DNA of 64,000 nucleotides from JAVVHH01 sp964613945 (GTDB lineage: Bacteria; Pseudomonadota; Alphaproteobacteria; Acetobacterales; Acetobacteraceae): assembly GCA_964613945.1 (NCBI GenBank), contig CAZTJC010000016.1:28848-92847 (forward strand), in the 5' to 3' direction. The notes beneath the pieces are model-generated. The model was not told the origin of the DNA and searched no databases. It worked only from the letters and a program-made list of their open reading frames with translations. Positions within the stretch are counted from its first letter, which is position 1. The number at the start of each line of letters is the position of its first letter. Of this stretch, positions 34,869 to 43,747 are shown piece after piece. The translations under genes were made by a program, and so were the position numbers.

Positions 34869-36464
34869 ATGGACAATGTCGCCAAGGACCTGGTCGCCCC
34901 AGCCCGCCACCCAAGCATCTTCGAACCCGCAACCCTGATCCTGTTGACCGTGCTCTGCGTCGTCGGCGCGATCATCGGCATGCAGATGCTGGTGACCCTC
35001 GGCGTCACGGCCAATACCTCCATCGTCGGCGCGCTGGTCGCCATGGCGCTGGCGCGCATTCCGATGAAGATGTTCAGCCGGTTCCGGTCGATCCATGTGC
35101 AGAACCTGGCCCAGAGCGCCATTTCGGCTGCCACGTTCGGGGCCGGCAACTCGCTGCTGCTGCCGATCGGCATTCCGTTTCTGCTCGGCCGCGGGGATCT
35201 GGTGCTGCCGCTGCTCGGCGGCGTCGCGCTGGCCATGCTGGTGGACGCGACCATGCTGTTTCGCATGTTCGGCTCTCGAGCCTTCCCGGCCGAGGGGGCC
35301 TGGCCGCCGGGCGTGGCGGCGGCCGAGGCGATCCGTGCCGGTGACGAGGGCGGCCGCCGCATCGGCATCCTCGGGGCCGGCGTGCTGGCGGGCGTGGTCG
35401 GCACCGGGTTCCTCGGCATCCCCATGTCGGCCTTCGGCGTCGCCTTCATCGGCAACGTCTGGGCACTGTCCATGTTCGGTATCGGCTTGCTGGTGCGGGG
35501 CTACTCGCCGCAGCTGTTCTCCGGCTGGTTGCCGCGCGGCGATATCGGCGCCGCCTTCATCCCGCACGGTATCATGATCGGCGCCGGGCTGGTGGCACTG
35601 GTTCAGGTCGCGACCGTGCTGCTGGCGCGGCGAAGCGCGGACGGGCCGGCGCAGGCCGGGCCTGGCCGGGCGCTCGGGGTGGGATCGCTCGCCTACATGG
35701 CCATCGCCGTGTTGATCGCGCTGGGGGGTGGATTGTCGAGCGAGCTGTCGACGGGAATGCTGGTACTGTTCATCGTCTATGCCGCCTTTGCCGCCCTGGT
35801 GCATGAGCTGATCGTCGGGCTAGCGGCCATGCATTCCGGCTGGTTCCCCGCCTTCGCGGTGGCGCTCATCACCTTGATCGGCGGCATGCTGATCGGCTTC
35901 CCGCCCGTGTCGCTGGCGTTGCTGGTCGGCTTCTCCGCCGCCACCGGCCCGGCCTTTGCCGACATGGGCTACGACCTCAAGGCCGGCTTCATGCTGCGCG
36001 GCCATGGTGCCGACCCGGCGTTCGAGCGGGACGGGCGCTTTCAACAATACCTGGCTGCCATGTTCGCCTTCGTGGTCGCCGGGCTCGTCGTGCTGGTGTC
36101 CTACCAGGGTTACTTCGCGTCCAACTTGGTGGCGCCGGTGGCCAAGGTCTATGTCGCCACCATCAAGGCGGGGGCGGCACCGGGCGTGGCCTGGCAGTTG
36201 CTGCTGTGGGCGATCCCGGGCGCGTTGCTGCAACTAGCGGGTGGGCCGACCCGGCAGATGGGCGTGCTGTTCGCCACCGGCATGCTGATCGTCTTTCCCG
36301 CCGCAGGATGGGCCGTGCTGGCGGGCGTGGTCCTGCGCTTGGTCTACGCACGGCTGCGCGGGCCGGAGGCGCAGGGCGAGATGGAAGTGTTCGCCGGCGG
36401 TGCCATCGCCGGCGATGCGCTGACCGGCTTCTACAACGGCGTCGCGGCAAACCTGAAGCGTTGA
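34869..36464 (+). CDS. OPT-superfamily transporter
   Basis: 531-residue integral membrane protein with about a dozen hydrophobic segments, beginning LILLTVLCVVGAIIGMQML. The segment FPAEGAWPPGVAAAEAIRAGD matches the conserved EG(T/W)xxAExLxAG block of the oligopeptide transporter family. The gene lies 3 bases after the hydantoinase gene and 25 bases before allA, so it probably imports the cyclic substrate or a peptide precursor. It is shorter than the usual bacterial OPT proteins (about 600-680 residues), yet both ends look intact. Confidence 0.85.
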   Translation: MDNVAKDLVAPARHPSIFEPATLILLTVLCVVGAIIGMQMLVTLGVTANTSIVGALVAMALARIPMKMFSRFRSIHVQNLAQSAISAATFGAGNSLLLPIGIPFLLGRGDLVLPLLGGVALAMLVDATMLFRMFGSRAFPAEGAWPPGVAAAEAIRAGDEGGRRIGILGAGVLAGVVGTGFLGIPMSAFGVAFIGNVWALSMFGIGLLVRGYSPQLFSGWLPRGDIGAAFIPHGIMIGAGLVALVQVATVLLARRSADGPAQAGPGRALGVGSLAYMAIAVLIALGGGLSSELSTGMLVLFIVYAAFAALVHELIVGLAAMHSGWFPAFAVALITLIGGMLIGFPPVSLALLVGFSAATGPAFADMGYDLKAGFMLRGHGADPAFERDGRFQQYLAAMFAFVVAGLVVLVSYQGYFASNLVAPVAKVYVATIKAGAAPGVAWQLLLWAIPGALLQLAGGPTRQMGVLFATGMLIVFPAAGWAVLAGVVLRLVYARLRGPEAQGEMEVFAGGAIAGDALTGFYNGVAANLKR

Positions 36465-36489
36465 TGTCTCATCAAGAAGGAGGCGCAGC

Positions 36490-36960
36490 ATGCGCATCGT
36501 GAAAGCTCAACCACTGACGACCGAAGCGTTCGCGCCATATGGCGACGTGCTGGTGATCCCGACCGTCAACGGCCGGTATGACGCGGACGCCGCGCTGGCG
36601 TCGACACGCCCGTCGGCCCGGCCAAGCCTCGGCCTCAGCCAGCGGGACCCGGTCAGCCCGCCGTTTCGCGTAACCCAGATGGAGCGGCACCGGTTTTCGT
36701 CGCAGACCTTTCTGCCGCTGACGCCCGTTCGTTTTCTGGTTCTGGTGGCGCCACACGGTGCCGATGGCCCGAACATGGAGCAGGCCCAGGCATTCCTGGC
36801 TGGTCCCGGCCAGGGCATCACCTACGGGGCCGATGTCTGGCATCATCCCATGGCGGTGCTCGATACCCCGGCCCGCTTCGCCACGCTGATCTGGCGCGAC
36901 GGCAGCGCCGATGACGAGCAGTTCGTCGACGTGCAGCCGTTCATCCTCGAACTCGGCTGA
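36490..36960 (+). CDS. Ureidoglycolate lyase family protein (AllA-like)
   Basis: 156-residue cupin-fold protein of the AllA family, which splits ureidoglycolate to glyoxylate and urea. Family features are the N-terminal AQPLTTEAFAPYGDVLV, FLVLVAPHGADGPN, QGITYGADVWHHPM with its active-site His pair, and the C-terminal DDEQFVDVQPFILEL. An AAGGAGG site lies just upstream of ATG 36490. It is placed between the OPT transporter and a PuuE-like enzyme, so a ureide pathway is likely. No allantoicase gene is present in the window. Confidence 0.85.
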   Translation: MRIVKAQPLTTEAFAPYGDVLVIPTVNGRYDADAALASTRPSARPSLGLSQRDPVSPPFRVTQMERHRFSSQTFLPLTPVRFLVLVAPHGADGPNMEQAQAFLAGPGQGITYGADVWHHPMAVLDTPARFATLIWRDGSADDEQFVDVQPFILELG

Positions 36961-36970
36961 GGCGCTCGGC

Positions 36971-37891
36971 ATGACGTATGAAGTGCAACGTGACTTCCGC
37001 GGCTACGGCGCGCATCCGCCCGATCCCCAATGGCCCGGTGGCGCACGGATCGCCGTCAACTTCGTGCTGAACTACGAGGAAGGCTCGGAGCTGTCGCATC
37101 CGGATGGCGACGGGGCCTCCGAGTGGGGCGTGTCGGATTCCAATGGCCAGGCCGCTGCCTTCGGGCGCGACCTGTGCGCCGAGAGCATGTTCGAATACGG
37201 CTCGCGGGTCGGTTTCTGGCGGCTGCAGCGCCTGTTCCGAGAGCGTGGCCTGCCGCTCACGGTGTTCGGTTGTGCCCTCGCGTTGGAGCGCAATCCGGAG
37301 GCCGCAGCGGCGATCCGGGAGGCCGGGTACGATGTCTGCTGCCATGGCTGGCGCTGGGTCAAGCACTTCCAGCTTTCGGAAGCCGAGGAGCGCGACCACA
37401 TCCGCCGCGCGGTCGCCTCGCTGGAAAAGACGGTCGGGCATCGGCCGGATGGCTGGTACTGCCGCTACGGGCCGAGCGTGAACACGCGCCGCCTGCTCGT
37501 CGAAGCAGGCGGCTTCCTCTACGACAGTGACAGCTACGCCGATGAATTGCCCTGGTGGGTGACGGTGGACGGCAAAGGCCACCTGGTGGTGCCGTATTCG
37601 CTGACCCATAACGATGGCAAGTTCCTGGGCAATGTCGGCACAGCCGACGACTGGTTCGCCTTTATCCGCGACGGCTTCGACACGCTGTACGCCGAAGGTG
37701 ACGACGCGCCCAAGATGATGTCCGTCGGCCTGCACATGCGCCTGATCGGGCATCCATCCCGGGCCGCCGGGTTGGCCCGGTTGCTGGACCACATTCTCAA
37801 GCACGACCGCGTCTGGGTGACCCGGCGCATCGACATCGCCCGGCACTGGACGGCGACGCACCCGTATCCAGGCCGCGGTCTGAACGAGTGA
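36971..37891 (+). CDS. PuuE-like allantoinase/imidase (polysaccharide deacetylase fold)
   Basis: 306-residue NodB-fold hydrolase. The N-terminal RDFRGYGAHPPDPQWPGGAR and IAVNFVLNYEEGSE are hallmarks of PuuE, the cofactor-independent allantoinase, and of related cyclic imidases. GYDVCCHGWRWVKH carries the His motif, and PDGWYCRYGPSVNTR follows. It opens the ring of allantoin or a similar cyclic ureide or imide. It lies 10 bases after the AllA-like gene. The start is ATG 36971; a longer frame would overlap allA. Allantoinase specificity is likely but not proven. Confidence 0.87.
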   Translation: MTYEVQRDFRGYGAHPPDPQWPGGARIAVNFVLNYEEGSELSHPDGDGASEWGVSDSNGQAAAFGRDLCAESMFEYGSRVGFWRLQRLFRERGLPLTVFGCALALERNPEAAAAIREAGYDVCCHGWRWVKHFQLSEAEERDHIRRAVASLEKTVGHRPDGWYCRYGPSVNTRRLLVEAGGFLYDSDSYADELPWWVTVDGKGHLVVPYSLTHNDGKFLGNVGTADDWFAFIRDGFDTLYAEGDDAPKMMSVGLHMRLIGHPSRAAGLARLLDHILKHDRVWVTRRIDIARHWTATHPYPGRGLNE

Positions 37892-37934
37892 TGACACCAC
37901 CCTCTCGCAACATCCCCGAATCGGAGTCCCCGTC

Positions 37935-38801
37935 TTGAACCGTGCACAATCCTTCCGGCTCCTGCTGACGGCATCCTTGCTGGCCATCGGCATTCAATCG
38001 GTCGCGCTGGCCCAGGACGCCGACCACCCGTCCGATGCACCGTTGGTGGTCGGCTCCGACTTCGGTGTGGCACCCTGGATGGTCCGGGGCACCGGCGGTG
38101 CCGAGGGATTCGGCGCCGACCTGATCCGCGAGGTCGGCAAGCGGCTCGGTCGTCCGTCGGTGGAGATCGTGGACGTCAACTTCTCCGGCCTGTTCCCGGC
38201 GCTGTTCTCCAAGCGCATCGAGTTCACGGTCAACCCGCTGAACATCACCGCCGAGCGCGCCGCCCGCATGCTGTTCACCGAGCCGTTCTTCGCCACCGGC
38301 AACGGCTTCATCGTCCGCCAGGCGGACAGCATGGCCGGGTTCGAGGATCTGAAGGGCAAGGTGGTCGCCGTGAACCGTGGCACCATCTCGGACACCTGGG
38401 CGACGGAGAATGCCGAGCGTTATGGCTTCCAGGTCGAACGCTACGACACCTTCCCCGACACCGTGCAGGCCGTGCTGACCCGGCGCGCGTTCACCGCGCT
38501 GAACGAGATCCCGACCACCGTTTATGCGGCGTCGCGCAACCGCACGATCAAGGTCGGCTTCAAGGATTTCAACGGCCGCAACTTCGGCTACGCCTTCCGG
38601 CTGGAGGACGCCGCCTACCGCAACAAGGTCGAAGGCGTGCTGGAGTGCATGAAGCGTGATGGCAGCCTGAAGGCACTCTACGAGAAGTACTACGGCGAGG
38701 CGCCTGCCGAAGGGTCTTCGGTAGTGACGGTCTATGAGGGTTGGGGTGCGCCGGGCTTCGCCAATTACGACCCAACGCCGCATCCCGCTTCGTGCAGCTG
38801 A
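37935..38801 (+). CDS. Amino acid ABC substrate-binding protein (SBP family 3)
   Basis: 288-residue receptor with a Sec signal (FRLLLTASLLAIGIQSVALAQ). The mature domain has GFGADLIREVGKRLG, FPALFSKRIEFTVNPLNIT and KGKVVAVNRGTISDTWA. The start is TTG 37935, with GGAG about 9 bases upstream; no other in-frame start would retain the signal peptide. It heads a binding protein/permease/permease cluster that has no ATPase. It is separated by 43 bases from the PuuE-like gene and likely belongs to the same operon. Confidence 0.9.
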   Translation: MNRAQSFRLLLTASLLAIGIQSVALAQDADHPSDAPLVVGSDFGVAPWMVRGTGGAEGFGADLIREVGKRLGRPSVEIVDVNFSGLFPALFSKRIEFTVNPLNITAERAARMLFTEPFFATGNGFIVRQADSMAGFEDLKGKVVAVNRGTISDTWATENAERYGFQVERYDTFPDTVQAVLTRRAFTALNEIPTTVYAASRNRTIKVGFKDFNGRNFGYAFRLEDAAYRNKVEGVLECMKRDGSLKALYEKYYGEAPAEGSSVVTVYEGWGAPGFANYDPTPHPASCS

Positions 38802-38833
38802 TGCCGAGACGGCCCGTCGGCGGCTGATTTCAC

Positions 38834-39505
38834 GTGAACAGTCTGGGCGAGTACTACTTCAACGGCGGGGTCATGGCGGCGGCCCTACCGGCGGTGCTGC
38901 GCGGCTTCGGCATCACGGTCGCGGCGTCGCTGTGCCTGATCGTGCTGGGGCTCCTGCTCGGCCTGGTGCTGGCCCTGCTGCGTTGCTCCCCGGTGCGGCC
39001 GCTTCGGTGGCTGGTCGCGGTCTGGGTGGATGTGTTCCGCACCTTGCCGCAGCTGGTGGTGCTGATCGTGCTCTACTTCGCGCTGCCCTATCTCGGGATC
39101 GCGCTGTCGCCCTTCGCAGCGACGGTGCTGGCGCTGGGTGCGGTGCTGTCGGCATTCGCTGCGGACATCTTCTACGCCGCCATTATGGCCGTTCCCGCTG
39201 GCCAGTGGGATGCCGCGCGGGCGTTGGGCCTGCGCCCCGCCCAGGTCTACGGCTTGGTCGTGCTCCGCCAGGCGGTGGTGCTGGCCGTGCCGCTGCTGAC
39301 CAACCGGGCCGTCGCGATCGCCAAGGGCACCGCGCTCGGCTCGGCCATCGCGCTGCCCGAGGCGCTCAGCAGTGCGCAGAGTGTCACCGCGGTGCTGGCC
39401 AACCCGTCGCCGCTGACGCTGGCGGCGGCCTTCTACCTGTCGTTCTTCATTCCCCTTGTGGTGCTCAGCCGTTTCCTCGAGCGGCGCGTCGGCGGGTCGA
39501 GGTAG
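38834..39505 (+). CDS. Polar amino acid ABC transporter permease (HisMQ-type)
   Basis: 223-residue permease. The start is GTG 38834 (MNSLGEYYFNGG). It has the characteristic VDVFRTLPQLVVLIVLYF block and a coupling loop in DAARALGLRPAQVYGLVVLRQ. It partners the permease that begins 4 bases after its stop. No ATPase gene is adjacent. Confidence 0.9.
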   Translation: MNSLGEYYFNGGVMAAALPAVLRGFGITVAASLCLIVLGLLLGLVLALLRCSPVRPLRWLVAVWVDVFRTLPQLVVLIVLYFALPYLGIALSPFAATVLALGAVLSAFAADIFYAAIMAVPAGQWDAARALGLRPAQVYGLVVLRQAVVLAVPLLTNRAVAIAKGTALGSAIALPEALSSAQSVTAVLANPSPLTLAAAFYLSFFIPLVVLSRFLERRVGGSR

Positions 39506-39509
39506 CGCC

Positions 39510-40181
39510 GTGCAGGACCTGATCGACAACTTCGCCAATCTCGACAGCCTTGCCGAGATCTACCCGCTCTTGTTGCAGGGCTTGCGGCTGACCGGCTTGT
39601 TGGCCGCCGTCGCCCTGCCGGTATCGATCGCCGGCGGGCTGCTGGTCGCCATGCTGTACAGCTTCTCCGGCCCGGCTGGGCGACGTGTGCTGCTCGTCCT
39701 GGTCGACCTGCTGCGGGCGTTTCCGGTTTTGGTGCTGCTGGTGCTGGTGTTCTACGGCCTGCCTTTCCTGGGTATTCGCCTCGGCGGCTTTGCGGCGGTG
39801 ATCGTGGCGCTGGCGCTCAACAATACCGGTTATTTTGGGGAGATCTTCCGCGCCGGGCTGGCGTCGATCCCGGCCGGTCAGGCCGAGGCCGCCGCGGCGC
39901 TGGGTCTCAGCCGCTTTCGCATCCTCCTTCTCGTGCTGCTGCCACAGGCCGTGCGCAAGGTCGTCGCGCCGTTGGCGGGCAATGCGCTGGAGCTGGTCAA
40001 GACCACCTCCATCGGTGCCCTGGTGGCAATGCCGGAGCTGTTGCGGTCCGCACGCGTGGCCCAGGAGCAGACCTATAATCCCACGCCGCTGATGGCGGCG
40101 GCCTTGATTTACTTCGCCCTGCTCTGGCCGTTCACCCGCTGGGTGGCGGCGGCCGAGCGGCGCGCCATTGCCAGGAGCTGA
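39510..40181 (+). CDS. Polar amino acid ABC transporter permease (HisMQ-type)
   Basis: 223-residue permease with VDLLRAFPVLVLLVLVFYG and the coupling loop EAAAALGLSRFRILLLVLLPQAVR. The start is GTG 39510, 4 bases after the preceding stop; the longer ATG frame overlaps the upstream permease without similarity. It forms the heterodimeric pore of the second ATPase-less importer and is followed 5 bases later by the epimerase gene. Confidence 0.9.
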   Translation: MQDLIDNFANLDSLAEIYPLLLQGLRLTGLLAAVALPVSIAGGLLVAMLYSFSGPAGRRVLLVLVDLLRAFPVLVLLVLVFYGLPFLGIRLGGFAAVIVALALNNTGYFGEIFRAGLASIPAGQAEAAAALGLSRFRILLLVLLPQAVRKVVAPLAGNALELVKTTSIGALVAMPELLRSARVAQEQTYNPTPLMAAALIYFALLWPFTRWVAAAERRAIARS

Positions 40182-40186
40182 CGACC

Positions 40187-41176
40187 ATGGCTGTTCTACT
40201 CACCGGTGCCAGCGGCTTCGTTGGCCGCACTCTGGTGCATACCTTGCTGAACCGGGGCGAGCAGGTGGTCGCGTTCGCGTCCTCGCTGCCGGGCTGGCGG
40301 GACGATGCTTTTGCCGGGCTACGCTGCGTCGTGGGCGACGTCCGGTCGGGCGACGATCTTCGGCGGGCCTTTGAGGCGGCACCGATCGACCGGGTCGTGC
40401 ATGCGGCCGCCGTGACCCCGGATGCCCGCGCCGAAGCGGAGCAGCCGGAGACGGTGATCGAGGTCAATCTCGGCGGCACGACGCAGTTGATGCAAGCCGC
40501 TCACCGGGCGGGCGTGTCCCGCATCGTGGCGCTCAGCTCCGTCGCTGCCTACGGTGCGACCGTGGCCGAGGCCGATGGCAGCCTCGACGAGGCGTCGACG
40601 CTGCCCCGGCCGATCTCGCTCTACGGGGTCACCAAACTGGCGACCGAGGGCGTGGTGCGGCGTCTCGGTGAGTTGCACGGCATTGCCACGACAACCGTGC
40701 GTCTCGGCCCCTGCTTCGGCATCGGCGAGCACCCGACCGGCTTGCGCCCGCTCATGTCGCCGCATTGGCAATGTGCCGAAGCGGCCCTGACCGGCGGGGA
40801 CTGCGTGCTGCCGCGCGCCATGGTAGGGGATTGGATCGATGTCGAGGATGCGGCAAGGGCCATCGCGGACCTGCTTGCGTCGCCAACCCCGCTTCCAGGC
40901 CCGTTCAACCTGGGGGGCGGCACCATGACCACGGTGGCGGCCTGGTGCGAGGCGCTCGCCGGTCTCCGGCCCGGCTTCCAGTGGCATATCGATGCTGGCG
41001 CGCCCACCATCCGCCATGGGCTGGCGCATGACCGCCCGGCCATGAACAATCGCCGCCTGCGCGATGCCATCGGCTGGGCGCCCCAGACCGACGACCTGCC
41101 TGGACGCGCCGGGCGTTACCTGGCCTGGCGCGGCAGCGTCGAAGGTCGGGAACTATGCCGGGTCGAGGGAGCGTGA
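40187..41176 (+). CDS. NAD-dependent epimerase/dehydratase (extended SDR)
   Basis: 329-residue extended SDR. The cofactor motif is LLTGASGFVGRTLVH, the active-site Tyr and Lys lie in SLYGVTKLATEGVV, and VNLGGTTQLMQAA is typical of the family. It resembles sugar-nucleotide epimerases, but in this catabolic operon it may act on an uronic acid or a hydroxy-acid derivative, like uronate dehydrogenases. It is coupled to the SDR downstream by a GTGA overlap. Confidence 0.88.
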   Translation: MAVLLTGASGFVGRTLVHTLLNRGEQVVAFASSLPGWRDDAFAGLRCVVGDVRSGDDLRRAFEAAPIDRVVHAAAVTPDARAEAEQPETVIEVNLGGTTQLMQAAHRAGVSRIVALSSVAAYGATVAEADGSLDEASTLPRPISLYGVTKLATEGVVRRLGELHGIATTTVRLGPCFGIGEHPTGLRPLMSPHWQCAEAALTGGDCVLPRAMVGDWIDVEDAARAIADLLASPTPLPGPFNLGGGTMTTVAAWCEALAGLRPGFQWHIDAGAPTIRHGLAHDRPAMNNRRLRDAIGWAPQTDDLPGRAGRYLAWRGSVEGRELCRVEGA

Positions 41177-41955
41177 CAGTGGGTGGGCGGTTAGAAGGCA
41201 AGGTCGCGATCGTGACGGGTGGGTCGTCCGGCATCGGGCGGGCGATCGCGTTGCTATTTGCCACCGAGGGCGCGCACGTGGTCGTCGCCGACGTGACCGA
41301 GCAGGTGGTGGAAGGGGGACCGCCGGTGCTGGACGCCATCAGTGCCGAAGGCCGGAAAGCGGATTTCTTGACCTGCGACGTCTCGCAAGCCGACGACGTG
41401 GATGCCTTGTTCGCCGACACGGTCGCCCGCCACGGTGGGGTGGACATCCTGGTTAACAACGCCGCCATCCGCGCCGGAGTGCCGCTCGCGCAAACGGAGG
41501 AGGCGCTCTGGGACCGGGTCATTGCCGTCAACCTGAAGGGGGCTTTTCTGTGCGCGCGGGCTGCCCTCAGGCAGATGCTCGACCAACCGGTCGTCGGCGA
41601 TGCGCGGGGGCGGATCGTCAACATATCGTCCCAGCATGGAATGATCGCGGCACCGGAGGATTTCGCCTACGGGGTCAGCAAGTCAGGCCTGGTCTACATG
41701 ACCCGGCAGATCGCCGCCGATTACGGACGGCAACACATCGTCTGCAACGCCGTGGCGCCAGGCAAGATACTCACCGGCAAGACGGGGCGGGCCATCGAGC
41801 CTCGCTGGATCGACTATTCACAATCGCGCACCCCGTCGCCCCGTCTCGGTACGCCGATCGACGTCGCCCGGGCGACGCTGTTTCTGGCCAGCGGCGAAGC
41901 CAGCTTCATCAACGGCCATAACCTGCTGGTGGATGGCGGCTGGATGGCAGCCTGA
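41173..41955 (+). CDS. Classical short-chain dehydrogenase/reductase
   Basis: 260-residue SDR. It has the cofactor motif IVTGGSSGIGRAIAL, the structural NNA motif in ILVNNAAIRAG, the catalytic serine in VNISSQHGM, and the YxxxK motif in FAYGVSKSGLVYM. The GTG at 41173 overlaps the epimerase stop (GTGA) and has GAGGGAGC upstream; an ATG at 41155 is an alternative. It is the last gene of the hydantoinase/ureide operon, which ends at a strong hairpin. The substrate is unknown; oxidation of a hydroxy acid or alcohol is likely. Confidence 0.9.
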   Translation: MTVGGRLEGKVAIVTGGSSGIGRAIALLFATEGAHVVVADVTEQVVEGGPPVLDAISAEGRKADFLTCDVSQADDVDALFADTVARHGGVDILVNNAAIRAGVPLAQTEEALWDRVIAVNLKGAFLCARAALRQMLDQPVVGDARGRIVNISSQHGMIAAPEDFAYGVSKSGLVYMTRQIAADYGRQHIVCNAVAPGKILTGKTGRAIEPRWIDYSQSRTPSPRLGTPIDVARATLFLASGEASFINGHNLLVDGGWMAA

Positions 41956-41964
41956 ACGCCCTGA

Positions 41965-42002
41965 AGCACTTTCCGAGCCCGATCGGCTCGGAAAGCCGTG
42001 CT
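41965..42002. terminator. Bidirectional terminator between convergent operons
   Basis: A perfect 10-bp stem (41970-41979 with 41985-41994) has loop CGATC. After a 3-base bulge the outer AGCAC/GTGCT arms pair for 5 more bases. The structure lies directly between the SDR stop at 41955 and the convergent membrane-protein stop at 42003, so it can serve both operons. The inner AAA tract opposite TTT weakly mimics the U-run on either strand. Confidence 0.75.
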
Positions 42003-42446
42003 CTAGAATGCCGCGATGAGCGCCACGCCGGCGATCATAAGCAAGCCGCCTGCGATGCGGCCGATGCCGGCGTGATGAACGTCGAAGCTCATCAAGCCGT
42101 AATTGTCGAGGATGAGTGAGGTGACGGCCGAGAACGTCACGATTAGCGCGACGAACAGGCCGGCCCCCAGCTTGGGCGAGGCAAAAACGGTCGCCAGCAC
42201 GAAGCACAGGCCGAACAAGCCGCCCAACCACGCCCACCACGGCGCCGCCCCGAACTGCACCCGGGTGGGAAACGGGGTGCCCGAGACACAGGCCACGATC
42301 AGCGCCGCCGTTGTCGTGGTCAGGCACACGAACACCACGGTCCATAGCGGAGTGGTGAGCGATTTCTGTAGGCTGGCATTGCTGCCCGACTGCAGCGCGC
42401 TGCCGATGCCGGCCGCCGCTGCGATGAGAAGAAAGATCGCCTTCAT
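42003..42446 (-). CDS. YdcZ/DUF606-type small DMT-family membrane protein
   Basis: 147-residue protein with four to five hydrophobic helices: MKAIFLLIAAAAGIGSALQSG at the N-terminus, then WTVVFVCLTTTTAALIVACV, WAWLGGLFGLCFVLATVFA, FVALIVTFSAVTSLILDNYG and a last helix ending ALIAAF. The GSNASLQKSL segment is typical of DUF606, a half-size member of the drug/metabolite transporter superfamily. Its ATG overlaps the stop of the oxidoreductase gene (ATGA), so the two are translated together. Substrate unknown. Confidence 0.88.
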   Translation of the reverse strand: MKAIFLLIAAAAGIGSALQSGSNASLQKSLTTPLWTVVFVCLTTTTAALIVACVSGTPFPTRVQFGAAPWWAWLGGLFGLCFVLATVFASPKLGAGLFVALIVTFSAVTSLILDNYGLMSFDVHHAGIGRIAGGLLMIAGVALIAAF

Positions 42447-43747
42447 GATGCGCCTCCCTCGGCTGGCAGCGGCGGCCCGCGAAACTGGTCGAGGCCTGTG
42501 CCGCTCGCGAGCTTCACGGGCTGACCGGAGCGGGCACTCTGGTAGATCGCTTCCATCAGCTTGTGATCCTGCACGCCTTCCTCGCCGGGCGTGTACGGCC
42601 GGCGACCTGTCAGCACGCAGTCGGCCATGTGGTCGAGTTCGAGCGCGAACTGATCCTTGTGCGGCAGGACAAGGCTGTTCTCGCTCGTCATGTCCTGCTG
42701 ACGCGACGTCACCGTCATCCGCTGGCCGACATATTGATAGGCGTTCGGCATGTCGATCACCGCCGCCTCGAGATTGAGCCGCTGGTGCTTGTCGTCCCGG
42801 CCGCCATAGCTGGTGAAGCAATTGGCGATGGTACCCGACGGGAAACGCAGCATGAACGACACGGTCTCCTCCACCTCGGCGAAGCGTGGGTCGCCGGGGC
42901 GCGAGTAGGTGGTGGCGTAGATCTCGCTGGGTTCCTCGCCGGTCATGAAGCGAGCGGTGTTGAGGCAGTAAAGCCCGATGTCGAACAAGGAACCACCGCC
43001 CGCCATCGCCTTCTTGTGCCGCCATTGCAGCGCGCCGTCGCTGGCAACGGTCTGCGTGTTGATGCCGTGATAGGCCAAGGTGCCACCAAAGGTTCGGCCC
43101 CGGACCAGGCTCATGACCCGGCGGTTATACGGCTCGTACTGAATCCGATACGCCACCATCAGCTTGACGCCGGCCGCCGCGCAGGCATCGACCATCGCCT
43201 GTCCATCGACGGACCCGATCGACATCGGCTTCTCGGTCAGCACGTGCTTGCCGGCCCGCGCTGCCCGTTCGCAGAACTCACGGTGCATCGAGTTCGGTAG
43301 GACGAGATAAACCGCCTTGATCGCCGGGTTGTCGCGGATGCGGTCGAAATCCTCGTAGCTGTAGCAGGCGGTCGGCGCGATGCCGTATTGCTGCGCGACG
43401 GTGCGCATCTTGTCCGGCGATCCCGAGACGAGCGCCACGGGCCGGGCTTTGAGCGACGCCCCGAACGCGGGCAGGATCTGCTCGAGTGACAAGCGGCCCA
43501 GCCCGACGATGGCAAACCCGACCCTCTGGTCTGGCGGCATGGGTGCCGGTGGGGGAGGGGGAGGGGTATCGGCAGCGTCACGCCAAGCGGGAAAGCGCAC
43601 CTTGCCGTCGGTGACGCTGCCCGTATCGACCGGACTTGGCGGCACGGCCGCCGCTGCCGCCTCGCCGCTCACGAGGACACCTGCCACTCCGGACCCCACG
43701 ACCCCGAACAACGTTCGCCGATCCAGACTGGTGGGGCGCCCGGTCAT
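42443..43747 (-). CDS. Tat-exported Gfo/Idh/MocA-family oxidoreductase
   Basis: 434-residue protein with an N-terminal Tat signal (SLDRRTLFGVVGSGVAGVLVSG) and a Pro-rich linker (around residues 60-72). The Rossmann domain follows (GFAIVGLGRLSLEQILPAFG) with the family EKP motif in VLTEKPMSIGS. Export with tightly bound NADP(H) is known for the glucose-fructose oxidoreductase branch, so a periplasmic enzyme acting on a sugar or polyol is plausible. The mature segment GGGSLFDIGLYCLNTARF is typical of this branch. Confidence 0.9.
   Translation of the reverse strand: MTGRPTSLDRRTLFGVVGSGVAGVLVSGEAAAAAVPPSPVDTGSVTDGKVRFPAWRDAADTPPPPPPAPMPPDQRVGFAIVGLGRLSLEQILPAFGASLKARPVALVSGSPDKMRTVAQQYGIAPTACYSYEDFDRIRDNPAIKAVYLVLPNSMHREFCERAARAGKHVLTEKPMSIGSVDGQAMVDACAAAGVKLMVAYRIQYEPYNRRVMSLVRGRTFGGTLAYHGINTQTVASDGALQWRHKKAMAGGGSLFDIGLYCLNTARFMTGEEPSEIYATTYSRPGDPRFAEVEETVSFMLRFPSGTIANCFTSYGGRDDKHQRLNLEAAVIDMPNAYQYVGQRMTVTSRQQDMTSENSLVLPHKDQFALELDHMADCVLTGRRPYTPGEEGVQDHKLMEAIYQSARSGQPVKLASGTGLDQFRGPPLPAEGGAS

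Noticed and set aside
33900..35804. Antisense open frame of 634 codons across the hydantoinase and OPT genes
   Set aside because: It is His/Gln/Arg-rich shadow sequence, and the plus-strand genes have family motifs throughout.
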